Assembly: GCA_964545205.1 (NCBI GenBank)
Contig: CAZJFH010000002.1
Location: 1 to 64,000 of the forward strand
DNA: 64,000 nt
Direction: 5' to 3'
Source: CAZJFH01 sp964545205
Lineage (GTDB): Bacteria > Pseudomonadota > Alphaproteobacteria > Rhodospirillales > Magnetospirillaceae
Below, one piece after another: positions 54,763-63,349 of the stretch. How positions within the stretch are numbered: the stretch's first letter is position 1; every line of letters begins with the position of its first letter. Made by a program: the position numbers and the translations under genes. The notes under the pieces were generated by a model that was given only the letters and a program-made list of their open reading frames with translations, was not told the DNA's origin and searched no databases.

Positions 54763-54778
54763 TGGCGCGCTGTTTGCT
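54763..54778 (+). promoter_or_regulatory. Sigma-54 promoter for the hydrogenase operon
   Basis: TGGCGCG-CTGT-TTGCT matches the -24/-12 consensus (TGGCRCG-N4-TTGCW) at every key position with exact spacing. The predicted start is near 54789, about 123 bases before the ATG. Uptake hydrogenase operons are commonly sigma-54 dependent. The rest of the 54590-54911 gap shows a GACGT-N7-ACGTC repeat at 54724-54740 and no gene. Confidence 0.8.
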
Positions 54779-54911
54779 GTGACCCGGCAAAAGACCAAAA
54801 AGCGTGTTTCGGGGGGGAGCGCGACCAAGCGTCCAGCCGGCACCCTGCGCCGGCCGCCCCTCCTCCCCGATCCGCCTTGGTGCCAAAGGCCGACGGCAAA
54901 GAGAGGTTGGG

Positions 54912-56042
54912 ATGACTGAAGACAACATCATCGAGACCAGGTTCGGTCTCTCGCGGCGTAGCTTCCTGCAGTTCTGCACCGCGATGGCGGCGACGATGGG
55001 TCTCGCCAAGGGCGCCGACGCGCAGATCGCGCAGGCGCTGGCCAGCAAGGAGCGGCCGTCGGTGATCTGGCTGCATTTCCAGGAATGCACCGGCTGCACG
55101 GAATCGATGCTGCGCGCCGAGCATCCGACGCTGGAGAAGCTGATCCTCGACGTGATCTCGCTGGACTACCACGAGACCCTGTTCGCCGCCGCCGGCCACC
55201 AGGTCGAGGCCGCCCGCAAGGCGGCGATGGAGAAGCACAAGGGCAAGTACCTCCTGGTCGTCGAGGGCGCCATCCCGGTCAAGGACGGCGGCATCTACTG
55301 CAAGATCGGCGGCCAGACGGCGCTGGACATGCTCAAGGAGTGCGCCGCGGGCGCGGCGGCCGTGGTCGCCATCGGCTCGTGCGCCTCGTGGGGCGGCATG
55401 CCGGCGACCCCGCTCAGCCAGCCGGTCGCCGGCTCGACCGACAACCCGACCGGCTCGACCGGGGTGCCCGAGATCCTCAAGGGCACGCCGGTGGTCACCA
55501 TCCCCGGCTGTCCGCCCAACCCGTACAACTTCCTGTCGACGGTCGTGCACTTCCTGACCTTCGGCAAGCTGCCGGCGCTCGACGACAAGGGCCGGCCGCT
55601 GTTCGCCTATTCGCGCCTGATCCACGACAACTGCGAGCGCCGCGGCCATTTCGACGCCGGCCGCTTCGCGATGGAGTTCGGCGACGAAGGCCACCGCCAG
55701 GGCTACTGCCTGTACAAGCTGGGCTGCAAGGGCCCCGAGACCTACGCCAACTGCCCGTCGATCCTGTTCGGCGACGTCGGCTCGGGCTCGTGGCCGGTGG
55801 CCACCGGCCATCCCTGCATCGGCTGCACCGAGGAGGGCATCGGCTTCCACAAGCCGATCCACGCGCTGGCCGACCTCAAGACCAACCCGCCCGCCCAGTA
55901 TCCGCGCATCGTCGAGGAGCAGGGCCAAGGCGCCGACGCCGCCACGGTCGGCACGCTGGGCCTGGTGGCCGGCGTCGCCCTGGGCGCCGGCGCCATGTTC
56001 GCCAAGGGCCTGAAGGACGGTGACGACGAGTCCGAGAAGTGA
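54912..56042 (+). CDS. hybO: Uptake [NiFe] hydrogenase small subunit
   Basis: The 376-residue protein has a Tat signal SRRSFLQFCTAMAAT and the proximal cluster ligands ECTGCTE with GSCASWGG and PGCPPNP. The medial/distal ligands are in NCERRGHF and GCKGPETYANCP, and the fold ends ATGHPCIGCTE. A C-terminal hydrophobic anchor (about residues 345-367) follows. It relays electrons from the NiFe site. ATG 54912 has AGAGGTTGGG upstream. Gene order hybO-hybA-hybB-hybC matches E. coli hydrogenase 2. Confidence 0.93.
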   Translation: MTEDNIIETRFGLSRRSFLQFCTAMAATMGLAKGADAQIAQALASKERPSVIWLHFQECTGCTESMLRAEHPTLEKLILDVISLDYHETLFAAAGHQVEAARKAAMEKHKGKYLLVVEGAIPVKDGGIYCKIGGQTALDMLKECAAGAAAVVAIGSCASWGGMPATPLSQPVAGSTDNPTGSTGVPEILKGTPVVTIPGCPPNPYNFLSTVVHFLTFGKLPALDDKGRPLFAYSRLIHDNCERRGHFDAGRFAMEFGDEGHRQGYCLYKLGCKGPETYANCPSILFGDVGSGSWPVATGHPCIGCTEEGIGFHKPIHALADLKTNPPAQYPRIVEEQGQGADAATVGTLGLVAGVALGAGAMFAKGLKDGDDESEK

Positions 56043-56052
56043 GGGCGGCGCC

Positions 56053-57027
56053 ATGACCATCACACGACGGAAATTCCTGCAGAAGGCAGCCGGCAGCGGC
56101 GCGGCGGTGGCCGCGACCGCGGCCGTCGCCACCCTGCCGGCGCCGGCGCAGGCCCGCGGCAACGCGGCCCTGCCCTCGCAACCGGTGGGGCTGCTGTTCG
56201 ACTCGACGCTGTGCATCGGCTGCAAGGCCTGCGTCCAGGCCTGCAAGGACGCCAACGGCATGCCGGCCGACTTCAACACGGCCGAGCGGTACTGGGACAC
56301 GCCGATCGACATCGGCCCCAAGACCCTGACGGTCATCAAGATGTACGCCGACGGCACGGCCGAGGCGAAGGACAAGGCCGAGAACGGCTTCGCCTTCGTC
56401 AAGAAGTCCTGCCTGCACTGCGTCGACCCGTCCTGCGTCTCGGCCTGCCCGGTCACGGCGATGACCAAGGATCCGGTCTCGGGCGTCGTCTCCTACGACA
56501 AGGACGCCTGCATCGGCTGCCGCTACTGCATCGCCGCCTGCCCGTTCGGCGTGCCGCGCTTCGAGTACGACACCCCGACGCCGCAGATCCGCAAGTGCCA
56601 GCTCTGCCAGCACCGCCTGGCCGAGGACAAGATCCCGGCCTGCGCCGAGGTCTGCCCGACGGGCGCGACCTTCTTCGGCCCGCGCGAGGACCTGCTGGCC
56701 GAGGCCAGGCGCCGCCTGGCGCTGGAGCCGGGCGACGTCACCGTCTTCCCGCGCAACGGCATGGAAGGCCATGAGAAGGCGGCGCCGGAGTATCTGCAGC
56801 GCGTCTACGGCGAGACCGAGGTCGGCGGCACCCAGATGCTGATGCTCTCGGGCGTGCCGTTCGACAAGCTGGGTTATCCCGACCTGCCGGAGCGCTCCTT
56901 CGCCAGTCAGTCGGAGACCATCCAGCACACGCTGTACGGCTGGATGGCCGCACCGATCGCGGTGTTCGCCGGCCTGATCTACGCCGCCCGCAGAAGCGTC
57001 GGCCACGCCGACGAAATCGAAGAGTAG
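56053..57027 (+). CDS. hybA: Hydrogenase-2 ferredoxin-like subunit HybA
   Basis: The 324-residue periplasmic protein has a Tat signal (TRRKFLQKAAGSGAAVAAT). Four [4Fe-4S] cluster motifs follow: CIGCKACVQACKDAN, CLHCVDPSCVSACP, CIGCRYCIAACPFG and CQLCQHRLAEDKIPACAEVCP. A C-terminal membrane anchor lies at about residues 290-315. It passes electrons from HybO to the quinone-linked HybB. It starts 11 bases after the hybO stop. Confidence 0.93.
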   Translation: MTITRRKFLQKAAGSGAAVAATAAVATLPAPAQARGNAALPSQPVGLLFDSTLCIGCKACVQACKDANGMPADFNTAERYWDTPIDIGPKTLTVIKMYADGTAEAKDKAENGFAFVKKSCLHCVDPSCVSACPVTAMTKDPVSGVVSYDKDACIGCRYCIAACPFGVPRFEYDTPTPQIRKCQLCQHRLAEDKIPACAEVCPTGATFFGPREDLLAEARRRLALEPGDVTVFPRNGMEGHEKAAPEYLQRVYGETEVGGTQMLMLSGVPFDKLGYPDLPERSFASQSETIQHTLYGWMAAPIAVFAGLIYAARRSVGHADEIEE

Positions 57028-57036
57028 GAGGGCCGC

Positions 57037-58242
57037 ATGTCAGTCCAAACGGACCTCGGCGCATACGCCAAGGCCAACGAGGCCGAAGTCCCGCACGAGG
57101 CGTCCCACGCCCCGGTCGGCGGGCGCCTGATCACGCCGGTCGTGCTGCTGGCCGCGGCCCTGACCGCGATCGCCGGCGTGTTCCTGCTCGACCGTTTCGT
57201 CCACGGCCTGGGCGCGGTGACCAACCTCAACGACGGCTATCCCTGGGGCATCTGGATCGCCTACGACGTCGTCGTCGGCACCGCCTTCGCCTGCGGCGGC
57301 TACGCCCTGGCGCTGTTGTGCTACATCCTGAACAAGGGCGAGTACCATCCGCTGGTGCGCCCGGCGCTGCTGGCCAGCGCCTTCGGCTACACGCTGGGCG
57401 GCATGAGCGTCATCTTCGACCTCGGTCGCTGGTGGAACGCCTGGCACATCTTCATCCCCGGCTATGCCCAGGTGAACAGCGTGATGTTCGAGGTCGCTCT
57501 GTGCGTGGCCGCCTACATCTGCGTGCTGTGGATCGAGTTCACGCCGACCTTCTTCGAGAAGCTCGGCTGGAAGAACGCCAAGCGCAAGCTGAACAGGATC
57601 CTGTTCGTGTTCGTCGCGCTGGGCGTGCTGCTGCCGACCATGCACCAGAGCTCGCTCGGCTCGCTGCTGATCGTCTTCGGCTTCCAGGTCCATCCGTTGT
57701 GGCAGACCCAGCTGCTGCCGCTGCTGTTCCTGCTCTCGGCGGTGACGATGGGCTTCTCGATCGTGATGTTCGAGGCGACCCTGTCCGGCCGCGCCTTCAA
57801 GCGCCCGACCGAGACGTCGCTGCTGGGCAAGCTGTCGAAGATCATGACCGGCACGCTGGCGGTCTTCGTCGCCCTGCGCCTGGGCGAACTGATCGTCGCC
57901 GGCGAACTCGGCCTCGCCTTCGCCGGTGATCTGCGCGGCAACATGTTCCTGCTGGAAATGGCGCTGTTCATCCTGCCGCTGGCGCTGCTCGCCTCGCCGA
58001 CGGCGCGGCGCAGCCAGCGCAAGATGTTCATCGCCGCGGTCAGCATGCTGCTGGCCGGCGCGCTGTACCGCATCGACGCCTACCTGGTCGCCTACCTCAC
58101 GGGCGACGGCTGGACCTATTTCCCGAGCTGGCCGGAGCTGATGGTCACCATCGGCATCATCGCCGCCGAGATCCTCGGCTACGTGATCTTCGTCCGCATC
58201 CTGCCCGTCCTTCATGCCGCGCCCCGCAGGGCCGCCGAGTAA
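57037..58242 (+). CDS. hybB: NrfD/HybB-type quinone-reactive membrane subunit
   Basis: The 401-residue protein has ten hydrophobic spans and the HybB features NDGYPWGIWIAYDVVVG, GRWWNAWHIF and LPTMHQSSLGSLLI. It carries no heme; it exchanges electrons and protons with the quinone pool. AGGAGGGCCGC precedes ATG 57037, and it follows hybA by nine bases. Confidence 0.93.
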   Translation: MSVQTDLGAYAKANEAEVPHEASHAPVGGRLITPVVLLAAALTAIAGVFLLDRFVHGLGAVTNLNDGYPWGIWIAYDVVVGTAFACGGYALALLCYILNKGEYHPLVRPALLASAFGYTLGGMSVIFDLGRWWNAWHIFIPGYAQVNSVMFEVALCVAAYICVLWIEFTPTFFEKLGWKNAKRKLNRILFVFVALGVLLPTMHQSSLGSLLIVFGFQVHPLWQTQLLPLLFLLSAVTMGFSIVMFEATLSGRAFKRPTETSLLGKLSKIMTGTLAVFVALRLGELIVAGELGLAFAGDLRGNMFLLEMALFILPLALLASPTARRSQRKMFIAAVSMLLAGALYRIDAYLVAYLTGDGWTYFPSWPELMVTIGIIAAEILGYVIFVRILPVLHAAPRRAAE

Positions 58243-58257
58243 ACAGGAGATACTCCC

Positions 58258-59961
58258 GTGACCCGTATCACGATCGATCCCATCACCCGCATCGAGGGCC
58301 ATCTGCGCGTCGACGTCGAGGTGAACGAGGGCAAAATCAGCAAGGCCTGGTCGTCGGGCCAGATGTGGCGTGGCGTCGAGCAGATCCTGCTGGGCCGCGA
58401 CCCCCGCGACGCCTGGGCGATCACCCAGCGCATCTGCGGCGTCTGCACCACCGTGCACGCGATCACTTCGGTGCGCGCGGTCGAGAACGCGCTCGACATG
58501 GAAGTGCCGGTGAACGCCCAGTTCATCCGCAACATGATCACGGCGGCGCACGCCATCCACGACCACATCGTCCACTTCTACCATCTCTCGGCGCTGGACT
58601 GGGTCGACGTCGTCTCGGCGCTGCAGGCCGACCCGGCCAAGACCGCCCAGCTCGCCGAGAGCCTGTCCTCGTGGCCAAACAACGGCGTCAAGGAGATGAC
58701 GGCGGTGCAGGAGCGCCTGAAGGCGTTCGTCGGCACCGGCCAGCTCGGGCCGTTCACCAACGGCTACTGGGGCCACCCGGCGATGAAGCTGCCGCCGGAG
58801 GTCAACCTGCTGGCGGTCGCCCACTACCTGCAGGCCCTCGAGGTCCAGCGCCATGCCAACAAGATCGTCGGCATCCTCGGCGCCAAGTCGCCGCACATCC
58901 AGAACGTCGCCGTCGGCGGCGTCGCCAACCCGATCAACCTCGACAGCCAGTCGGTGCTCTCGCTCGAGCGGCTGATGATGATCAAGGAGCAGATCGACAA
59001 GCTGGGCGACTTCGTCCGCAACGTCTATCTGGTCGACATCGCCGCCGTCGGCGCCTTCTACGCCGACTGGACCCAGTACGGCGCCGGCATCACCGACTAC
59101 CTTTCGGTGCCGGAGTTCCCGATGGATTCCAAGGGAACGGTGTTCGAGACCCCCGGCGGCCAGATCACCGGCGGCGACCTGAAGACCTTCAAGCCGATCA
59201 AGAATTTCGGCGACAAGTTCTTCACCGACGGCGTCGAGGAGAGCGTCAAGCACTCCTGGTACGACTACTCGAAGCGCGGCGCCCTGCACCCCTACGAGGG
59301 CGAGACGACGCCGAACTACACCGACTTCCAGGACGAGGGCAAATACTCCTGGCTCAAGTCGCCGACCTTCTACGGCAAGCCGCACCAGGTCGGCCCGCTG
59401 CCCAACGTGCTGATGGCGGTCGCCGCCGGCCACCAGCCGACCATCACCTACGCCACCCAGGTGCTCGAGACCGCCTCGTCGCTGGCGGGGGCCAAGCTGG
59501 GGCTCGAGGTCCTGCACTCGACCATCGGCCGCCACGCCGCCCGCGCGGTGCGCTGCGCGGTGATGCACGAGGTGCTGCAGAAGAACTGGCAGGCGCTGGT
59601 CGACAACATCGCCAAGGGCGACACCAAGACCTTCAACAAGCCCTCGTTCCCGAAGGGCGAGGTCGCCGGCGTCGGCTGGCTGGAGGCGCCCCGCGGCGCG
59701 CTGTCGCACTGGGTGGTGATCAAGGACGGCAAGATCGCCAACTACCAGTGCGTGGTGCCGACCACCTGGAACGCGGCCCCGCGCAACGAGGCCGACGAGA
59801 TCGGCCCCTACGAGGCGTCGCTGCTGGACAACCCCATCGCCGACCCGGAGAAGCCGCTGGAAGTGCTGCGCACCGTCCATTCCTTCGACCCGTGCCTGGC
59901 CTGCGCCGTGCACGTCCACGACGAGGAGAACAAGTCGGTCGTGCAGGTCAAGGCGCTGTAA
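58258..59961 (+). CDS. hybC: Uptake [NiFe] hydrogenase large subunit
   Basis: The 567-residue catalytic subunit has both NiFe ligand pairs: RICGVCTTVHA (about residue 58) and DPCLACAVHVHDEENK (near residue 547). The C-terminal stretch after His (VHDEENKSVVQVKAL) is the peptide removed by the HybD protease after nickel insertion. It oxidises H2. Translation starts at GTG 58258 with ACAGGAGA upstream. It follows hybB by 15 bases. Together with hybO, hybA and hybB it forms a membrane-bound, quinone-reducing uptake enzyme. Confidence 0.95.
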   Translation: MTRITIDPITRIEGHLRVDVEVNEGKISKAWSSGQMWRGVEQILLGRDPRDAWAITQRICGVCTTVHAITSVRAVENALDMEVPVNAQFIRNMITAAHAIHDHIVHFYHLSALDWVDVVSALQADPAKTAQLAESLSSWPNNGVKEMTAVQERLKAFVGTGQLGPFTNGYWGHPAMKLPPEVNLLAVAHYLQALEVQRHANKIVGILGAKSPHIQNVAVGGVANPINLDSQSVLSLERLMMIKEQIDKLGDFVRNVYLVDIAAVGAFYADWTQYGAGITDYLSVPEFPMDSKGTVFETPGGQITGGDLKTFKPIKNFGDKFFTDGVEESVKHSWYDYSKRGALHPYEGETTPNYTDFQDEGKYSWLKSPTFYGKPHQVGPLPNVLMAVAAGHQPTITYATQVLETASSLAGAKLGLEVLHSTIGRHAARAVRCAVMHEVLQKNWQALVDNIAKGDTKTFNKPSFPKGEVAGVGWLEAPRGALSHWVVIKDGKIANYQCVVPTTWNAAPRNEADEIGPYEASLLDNPIADPEKPLEVLRTVHSFDPCLACAVHVHDEENKSVVQVKAL

Positions 59962-59968
59962 CCGAAGG

Positions 59969-60092
59969 CCCCCTCTCCCGTTCGCGGGAGAGGGGGCGGC
60001 TCCTCCGCTGCGCCGTGGAGCGCGCGTCTCCAGACGCGCAGTTCTTCGGCGGGCAGCGTAAAAACTGCGGGTCTGGAGACCCGCGCTCCCTG
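59969..60092. repeat. Two palindromic repeats between hybC and hybD
   Basis: CCCCCTCTCCCGTTCGCGGGAGAGGGGG (59969-59996) is followed by a longer inverted repeat (60016-60091). The latter is built from GGAGCGCGCGTCTCCAGACG and its near complement CTGGAGACCCGCGCTCC around a CGGGCAGCGTAAAAACTG centre. Its outer arms resemble those of the tandem repeat at 37150-37380. Confidence 0.75.
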
Positions 60093-60172
60093 CGGGAACG
60101 ACATGACCGTGGTCAAGGTCGCCGCTCCCGCCGGCGGCTAGTTTTCGCGAACCAGATTCGGAGTCCCAACCC

Positions 60173-60649
60173 ATGCGCATCGTCGTCCTCGGCATCGGCA
60201 ACGTGCTGCTTTCCGACGAAGGCGTCGGCGTGCACGCGGTCGAGGCGCTGCAGGCCCGCTATCGCCTGCCGGACAGCGTCGACGTCGTCGACGGCGGCAC
60301 CGCCGGGATGGAGCTGATCCGCCATGTCGGCGGCGCCGACTGCCTGATCGTCGTCGATTGCGTGCGCGTCGGCCAGCCGCCGGGCTCGGTGGTGGTGCTG
60401 CAGGACGATGAGATCGGCGCCTTCTTCAAGACCAAGCTGTCGCCGCACCAGGTCGGGCTGTCGGACCTGCTCGCCACGGCGGCGCTGCTGGGCGAAAAGC
60501 CGGGCCGCGTCGTGCTGGTCGGCGTGCAGCCGGTATCGCTGGAAACCGCGATGCAGCTCAGCCCCGAGGTCGAGGGCCGCATGGACGCCGTTCTGGACGC
60601 CGTCGTCGCCGAACTGCGCCGCCATGACCTGGCGGTCGCGGCGGCCTGA
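60173..60649 (+). CDS. hybD: Hydrogenase maturation endopeptidase
   Basis: The 158-residue protease has the nickel-recognition residues Glu in GIGNVLLSDEGVG (residue 16), Asp in VVDGGTAGMEL and His in SPHQVGLSDLL. It cleaves the hybC C-terminal peptide after the nickel is in place. It starts 211 bases after hybC, across the repeat pair, and leads the accessory gene string hybD-hypC-hupK-hypA-hypB-hypF. Confidence 0.92.
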   Translation: MRIVVLGIGNVLLSDEGVGVHAVEALQARYRLPDSVDVVDGGTAGMELIRHVGGADCLIVVDCVRVGQPPGSVVVLQDDEIGAFFKTKLSPHQVGLSDLLATAALLGEKPGRVVLVGVQPVSLETAMQLSPEVEGRMDAVLDAVVAELRRHDLAVAAA

Positions 60650-60660
60650 GGAGGCGGACG

Positions 60661-60900
60661 ATGTGCATGGCGATCCCGTCCCGCGTCACCGCCACCGACG
60701 GTGACGTCGCCACCGTCGAATGCTTCGGCGTCAGCCGCACCGTCTCGCTGATGCTGATGAACGAGCCGGTGGCGATCGGCGATCTGCTGATCGTGCAGGC
60801 CGGCGGCTTCGCCGTCGAGAAGGTCGACCCCGAGGCCGGCGCCGAAGCCCTGGACTATTTGGCCGGCGTGCTGGCCGGCGAGGCCCCCGCGGAGCGATGA
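60661..60900 (+). CDS. hypC: Hydrogenase maturation chaperone HypC
   Basis: The 79-residue chaperone starts MCMAIPSRV; Cys2, exposed after Met removal, binds the Fe(CN)2CO unit with HypD and presents it to the large subunit. The fold includes VECFGVSRTVSLMLM and VGDLLIVQAGGFAVEKVD-type strands. It follows hybD by 11 bases and its TGA overlaps the hupK ATG (ATGA). No hypD gene is within the window. Confidence 0.93.
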   Translation: MCMAIPSRVTATDGDVATVECFGVSRTVSLMLMNEPVAIGDLLIVQAGGFAVEKVDPEAGAEALDYLAGVLAGEAPAER

Positions 60901-62102
60901 GCGGATTCGAGGGCACGATCACCGTCCGCCTGTCGGTCGCCGACGGCCGCGTCGCCGCCGTCGGCGTCGAGGACGGCCGGCCGCAGCATCCCGGCCGCAT
61001 GTTCGTCGGCCGTCCGGCGGCCGAGGTGCCCGCGGTGCTGCCGGTGCTGTTCTCGCTGTGCGGCAACGCCCAGCTCCTGGCCGGGCTGCAGGCGCTCGAA
61101 GGCGCCGGCGGCATGGTTCCGGCGGCGCCGCACCTGCGGGCGCGGCGGCTGATGCTGGCGGCGGAGACGGCGCTGGAGCACGCCAGCCGCATCCTGCGCG
61201 ACTGGTGCGCATTCGTCTCGGCCGCCCCGGACCTCGCGGCGATCCGCGGCCTGCGCGCCGCCCTGGTCGGGGTGCGCGGCGACCTGTACGGCGGGCGCGA
61301 CTGGGCGCGGCCGGGCGGCGGCGCGCTGGCGCCGCAGCGCGAATCGCTGCGCCGGCGCATCGCGCAGGCGCGCGCCATCGTCGACCGGGCGGTGTTCGCC
61401 GGCCCGGCGGCGGCGGCGCTGGCCGACGTCGAGGCGCTGATGGCCTGGGCCCGGCTGGGCGGCACGCCGGCGGCGCGGATGGTCGAGTGCCTGATCGACG
61501 AGCGGCTGTGCCGGCTTGGCGGCGGCGAGCTCGCCTGGCTGCCGGCGCTCGCGCCGGCGGCGATGGCGGCACGCCTCGACGCCGATTCCGACGGCGGCTT
61601 TCTCGCCCGGCCCGACTGGGAGGGGCTGCCCCGACTGACGCACCCGCTGGTGCGCCAGGCCGCCCACCCGCTGGTCGCCGCCTGCGGCAACGGCGCCCTC
61701 GCGCTGGCGGTCGGCCGGCTGGTGGAACTCGACGCGGCGCTCGTCGAGGCCGAAGGGCTGTCGGCGCGGATCGACGCGGCGCCCGCCGGCGACGGCCGCG
61801 TCGCCGACGGCGAGGGCATCGGCATGATCGAAGCCGCCCGCGGGCTGCTGGTCCACCGCGCCGTCGTCGCCGACGGCCGCGTCGCCCGCTACGTCGTGCT
61901 GGCGCCGACCGCCTGGAACTTCCATCCCGGCGGCGCCCTGGTCCACGGCTTGCGCGGCGAGCCGGCCGACGACACCCTCGAACGCCGCGCCCGGCTGCTG
62001 GCGGCGCTGATCGATCCGTGCGTCGATTTCGCGGTAACGATCACCCCCTCGGCGGATGAGGAAAATTTGCCGCGACTGTGCCAGGATGCTCCCGATGCAT
62101 GA
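60897..62102 (+). CDS. hupK: HupK-like hydrogenase expression protein
   Basis: The 401-residue protein is a degenerate paralogue of the large subunit. The first ligand box reads SLCGNAQLLA instead of RICGVC, and the C-terminal one reads LIDPCVDFAVTI instead of DPCLACAVH. HupK is thought to act as a scaffold or chaperone in cofactor assembly in aerobic hydrogen oxidisers. It overlaps hypC at its start and hypA by eight bases at its end. Its presence beside a Hyd-2-like enzyme is notable. Confidence 0.82.
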   Translation: MSGFEGTITVRLSVADGRVAAVGVEDGRPQHPGRMFVGRPAAEVPAVLPVLFSLCGNAQLLAGLQALEGAGGMVPAAPHLRARRLMLAAETALEHASRILRDWCAFVSAAPDLAAIRGLRAALVGVRGDLYGGRDWARPGGGALAPQRESLRRRIAQARAIVDRAVFAGPAAAALADVEALMAWARLGGTPAARMVECLIDERLCRLGGGELAWLPALAPAAMAARLDADSDGGFLARPDWEGLPRLTHPLVRQAAHPLVAACGNGALALAVGRLVELDAALVEAEGLSARIDAAPAGDGRVADGEGIGMIEAARGLLVHRAVVADGRVARYVVLAPTAWNFHPGGALVHGLRGEPADDTLERRARLLAALIDPCVDFAVTITPSADEENLPRLCQDAPDA

Positions 62103-62436
62103 GATGGCGCTGACAGAGGGCGTCGTGCGCGTCCTCGAGGAACAGGCGGCGGTGAACGGCTACGACCGGGTCAAGACGGTGTGGCTGGAGATCGGCGAGC
62201 TGTCGCACGTCGACCCGCACGCCCTCGCCTTCTGCTACGAGGCGGTGGCCCGCGGCACCATCGCCGAGGGCTCGCGGCTGGAGATCGTCGCGGTGCCGGG
62301 CGCCGCCTGGTGCATGGAGTGCTCGGCAAGCGTCGCCGTCGCCCACCGCTACGACGCCTGCCCGCTTTGCGGCGGCCATCAGCTCACGGTGACCGCCGGC
62401 GACGAGATGCGGATCAAGGAACTGGAGGTCGAGTGA
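62095..62436 (+). CDS. hypA: Hydrogenase nickel incorporation protein HypA
   Basis: The 113-residue metallochaperone begins MHEMALTEGVVR, where His2 binds nickel, and has the zinc site CMECSASV and CPLCGG. It delivers nickel with HypB. ATG 62095 is preferred over ATG 62056 because the family always begins MHE. Its stop overlaps hypB (TGATG). Confidence 0.93.
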   Translation: MHEMALTEGVVRVLEEQAAVNGYDRVKTVWLEIGELSHVDPHALAFCYEAVARGTIAEGSRLEIVAVPGAAWCMECSASVAVAHRYDACPLCGGHQLTVTAGDEMRIKELEVE

Positions 62437-63341
62437 TGTGCACGGTCTGCGGCTGCGGCGATTCGAAGGTCGAGGGCCACGACCACGCCCACGACCATCA
62501 TCACGACCATGATCACGATCACCATCACGATCACCACCACGATCATCACCACGATCACGGCGAGCACGACATCCATTTCGGCAAGGGCATCGCCGGCGTC
62601 CACGTCGCCGGCATGAGCCAGGGCCGCATCGTCCAGATCGAGCAGGACATCCTGGGCCACAACGACCGGCTGGCCGCCGCCAACCGCGCCGTCCTCGCCG
62701 AACGCGGCATCTTCGCGGTCAACCTGGTCTCGTCGCCCGGCTCGGGCAAGACGACCTTGTTGTGCCGCTCGGCCGCCGACCTCAAGGCGCGCTGGCCGGT
62801 GGCGGTGATCGAGGGCGACCAGCAGACCAGTTTCGACGCCGACCGCATCCGCGCCACCGGGGTGCCGGCTGTGCAGGTCAACACCGGCAAGGGCTGCCAC
62901 CTCGACGCCCACATGGTCGGCCACGCCTTCGAGCGGCTGCAGATGCCCGACGACGGCGTGCTGTTCATCGAGAACGTCGGCAACCTGGTGTGCCCGTCGG
63001 CCTTCGACCTGGGCGAGGCCTGCAAGGTGGTGATCCTGTCGGTGACCGAGGGCGAGGACAAGCCCCTGAAGTATCCCGACATGTTCCACGCCGCCAGGCT
63101 GATGATCCTCAACAAGGTCGACCTGCTGCCGCACCTGACCTTCGACGTCGCGCGCTGCGTGGAATTCGCGCGCCGCGTCAATCCCGACATCGAGCTGATC
63201 GAGCTCTCGGCGACCAGCGGCCAGGGCCTCGACGACTGGTACGCCTGGCTGGCCCAGGGCCGCAAGCGGGCGCTGCGGGACAAGGCGGCGGCGCTGGAGG
63301 CGCGCCTGGCCGCCGTGCGGGCGCGCATCGGCGAGGAGTGA
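62436..63341 (+). CDS. hypB: Hydrogenase nickel-insertion GTPase HypB
   Basis: The 301-residue GTPase begins MCTVCGCG (high-affinity nickel motif), followed by a 30-residue tract dominated by His and Asp (about residues 15-45). The GTPase core has SSPGSGKTTLL, EGDQQTSFDADRI with the metal-site Cys/His in NTGKGCHLDAHM, ENVGNLVCP and NKVDLLPH. The His-rich tract is a nickel store, as in Bradyrhizobium HypB. It starts one base before the end of hypA. Confidence 0.95.
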   Translation: MCTVCGCGDSKVEGHDHAHDHHHDHDHDHHHDHHHDHHHDHGEHDIHFGKGIAGVHVAGMSQGRIVQIEQDILGHNDRLAAANRAVLAERGIFAVNLVSSPGSGKTTLLCRSAADLKARWPVAVIEGDQQTSFDADRIRATGVPAVQVNTGKGCHLDAHMVGHAFERLQMPDDGVLFIENVGNLVCPSAFDLGEACKVVILSVTEGEDKPLKYPDMFHAARLMILNKVDLLPHLTFDVARCVEFARRVNPDIELIELSATSGQGLDDWYAWLAQGRKRALRDKAAALEARLAAVRARIGEE

Positions 63342-63349
63342 CGACGGCG

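Noticed and set aside
57040..60201. A 1053-codon open frame antisense to hybB and hybC
   Set aside because: It is a shadow of high-GC coding on the other strand; composition is rich in R, G, D and H and no domain is visible. The plus-strand genes have full family matches.
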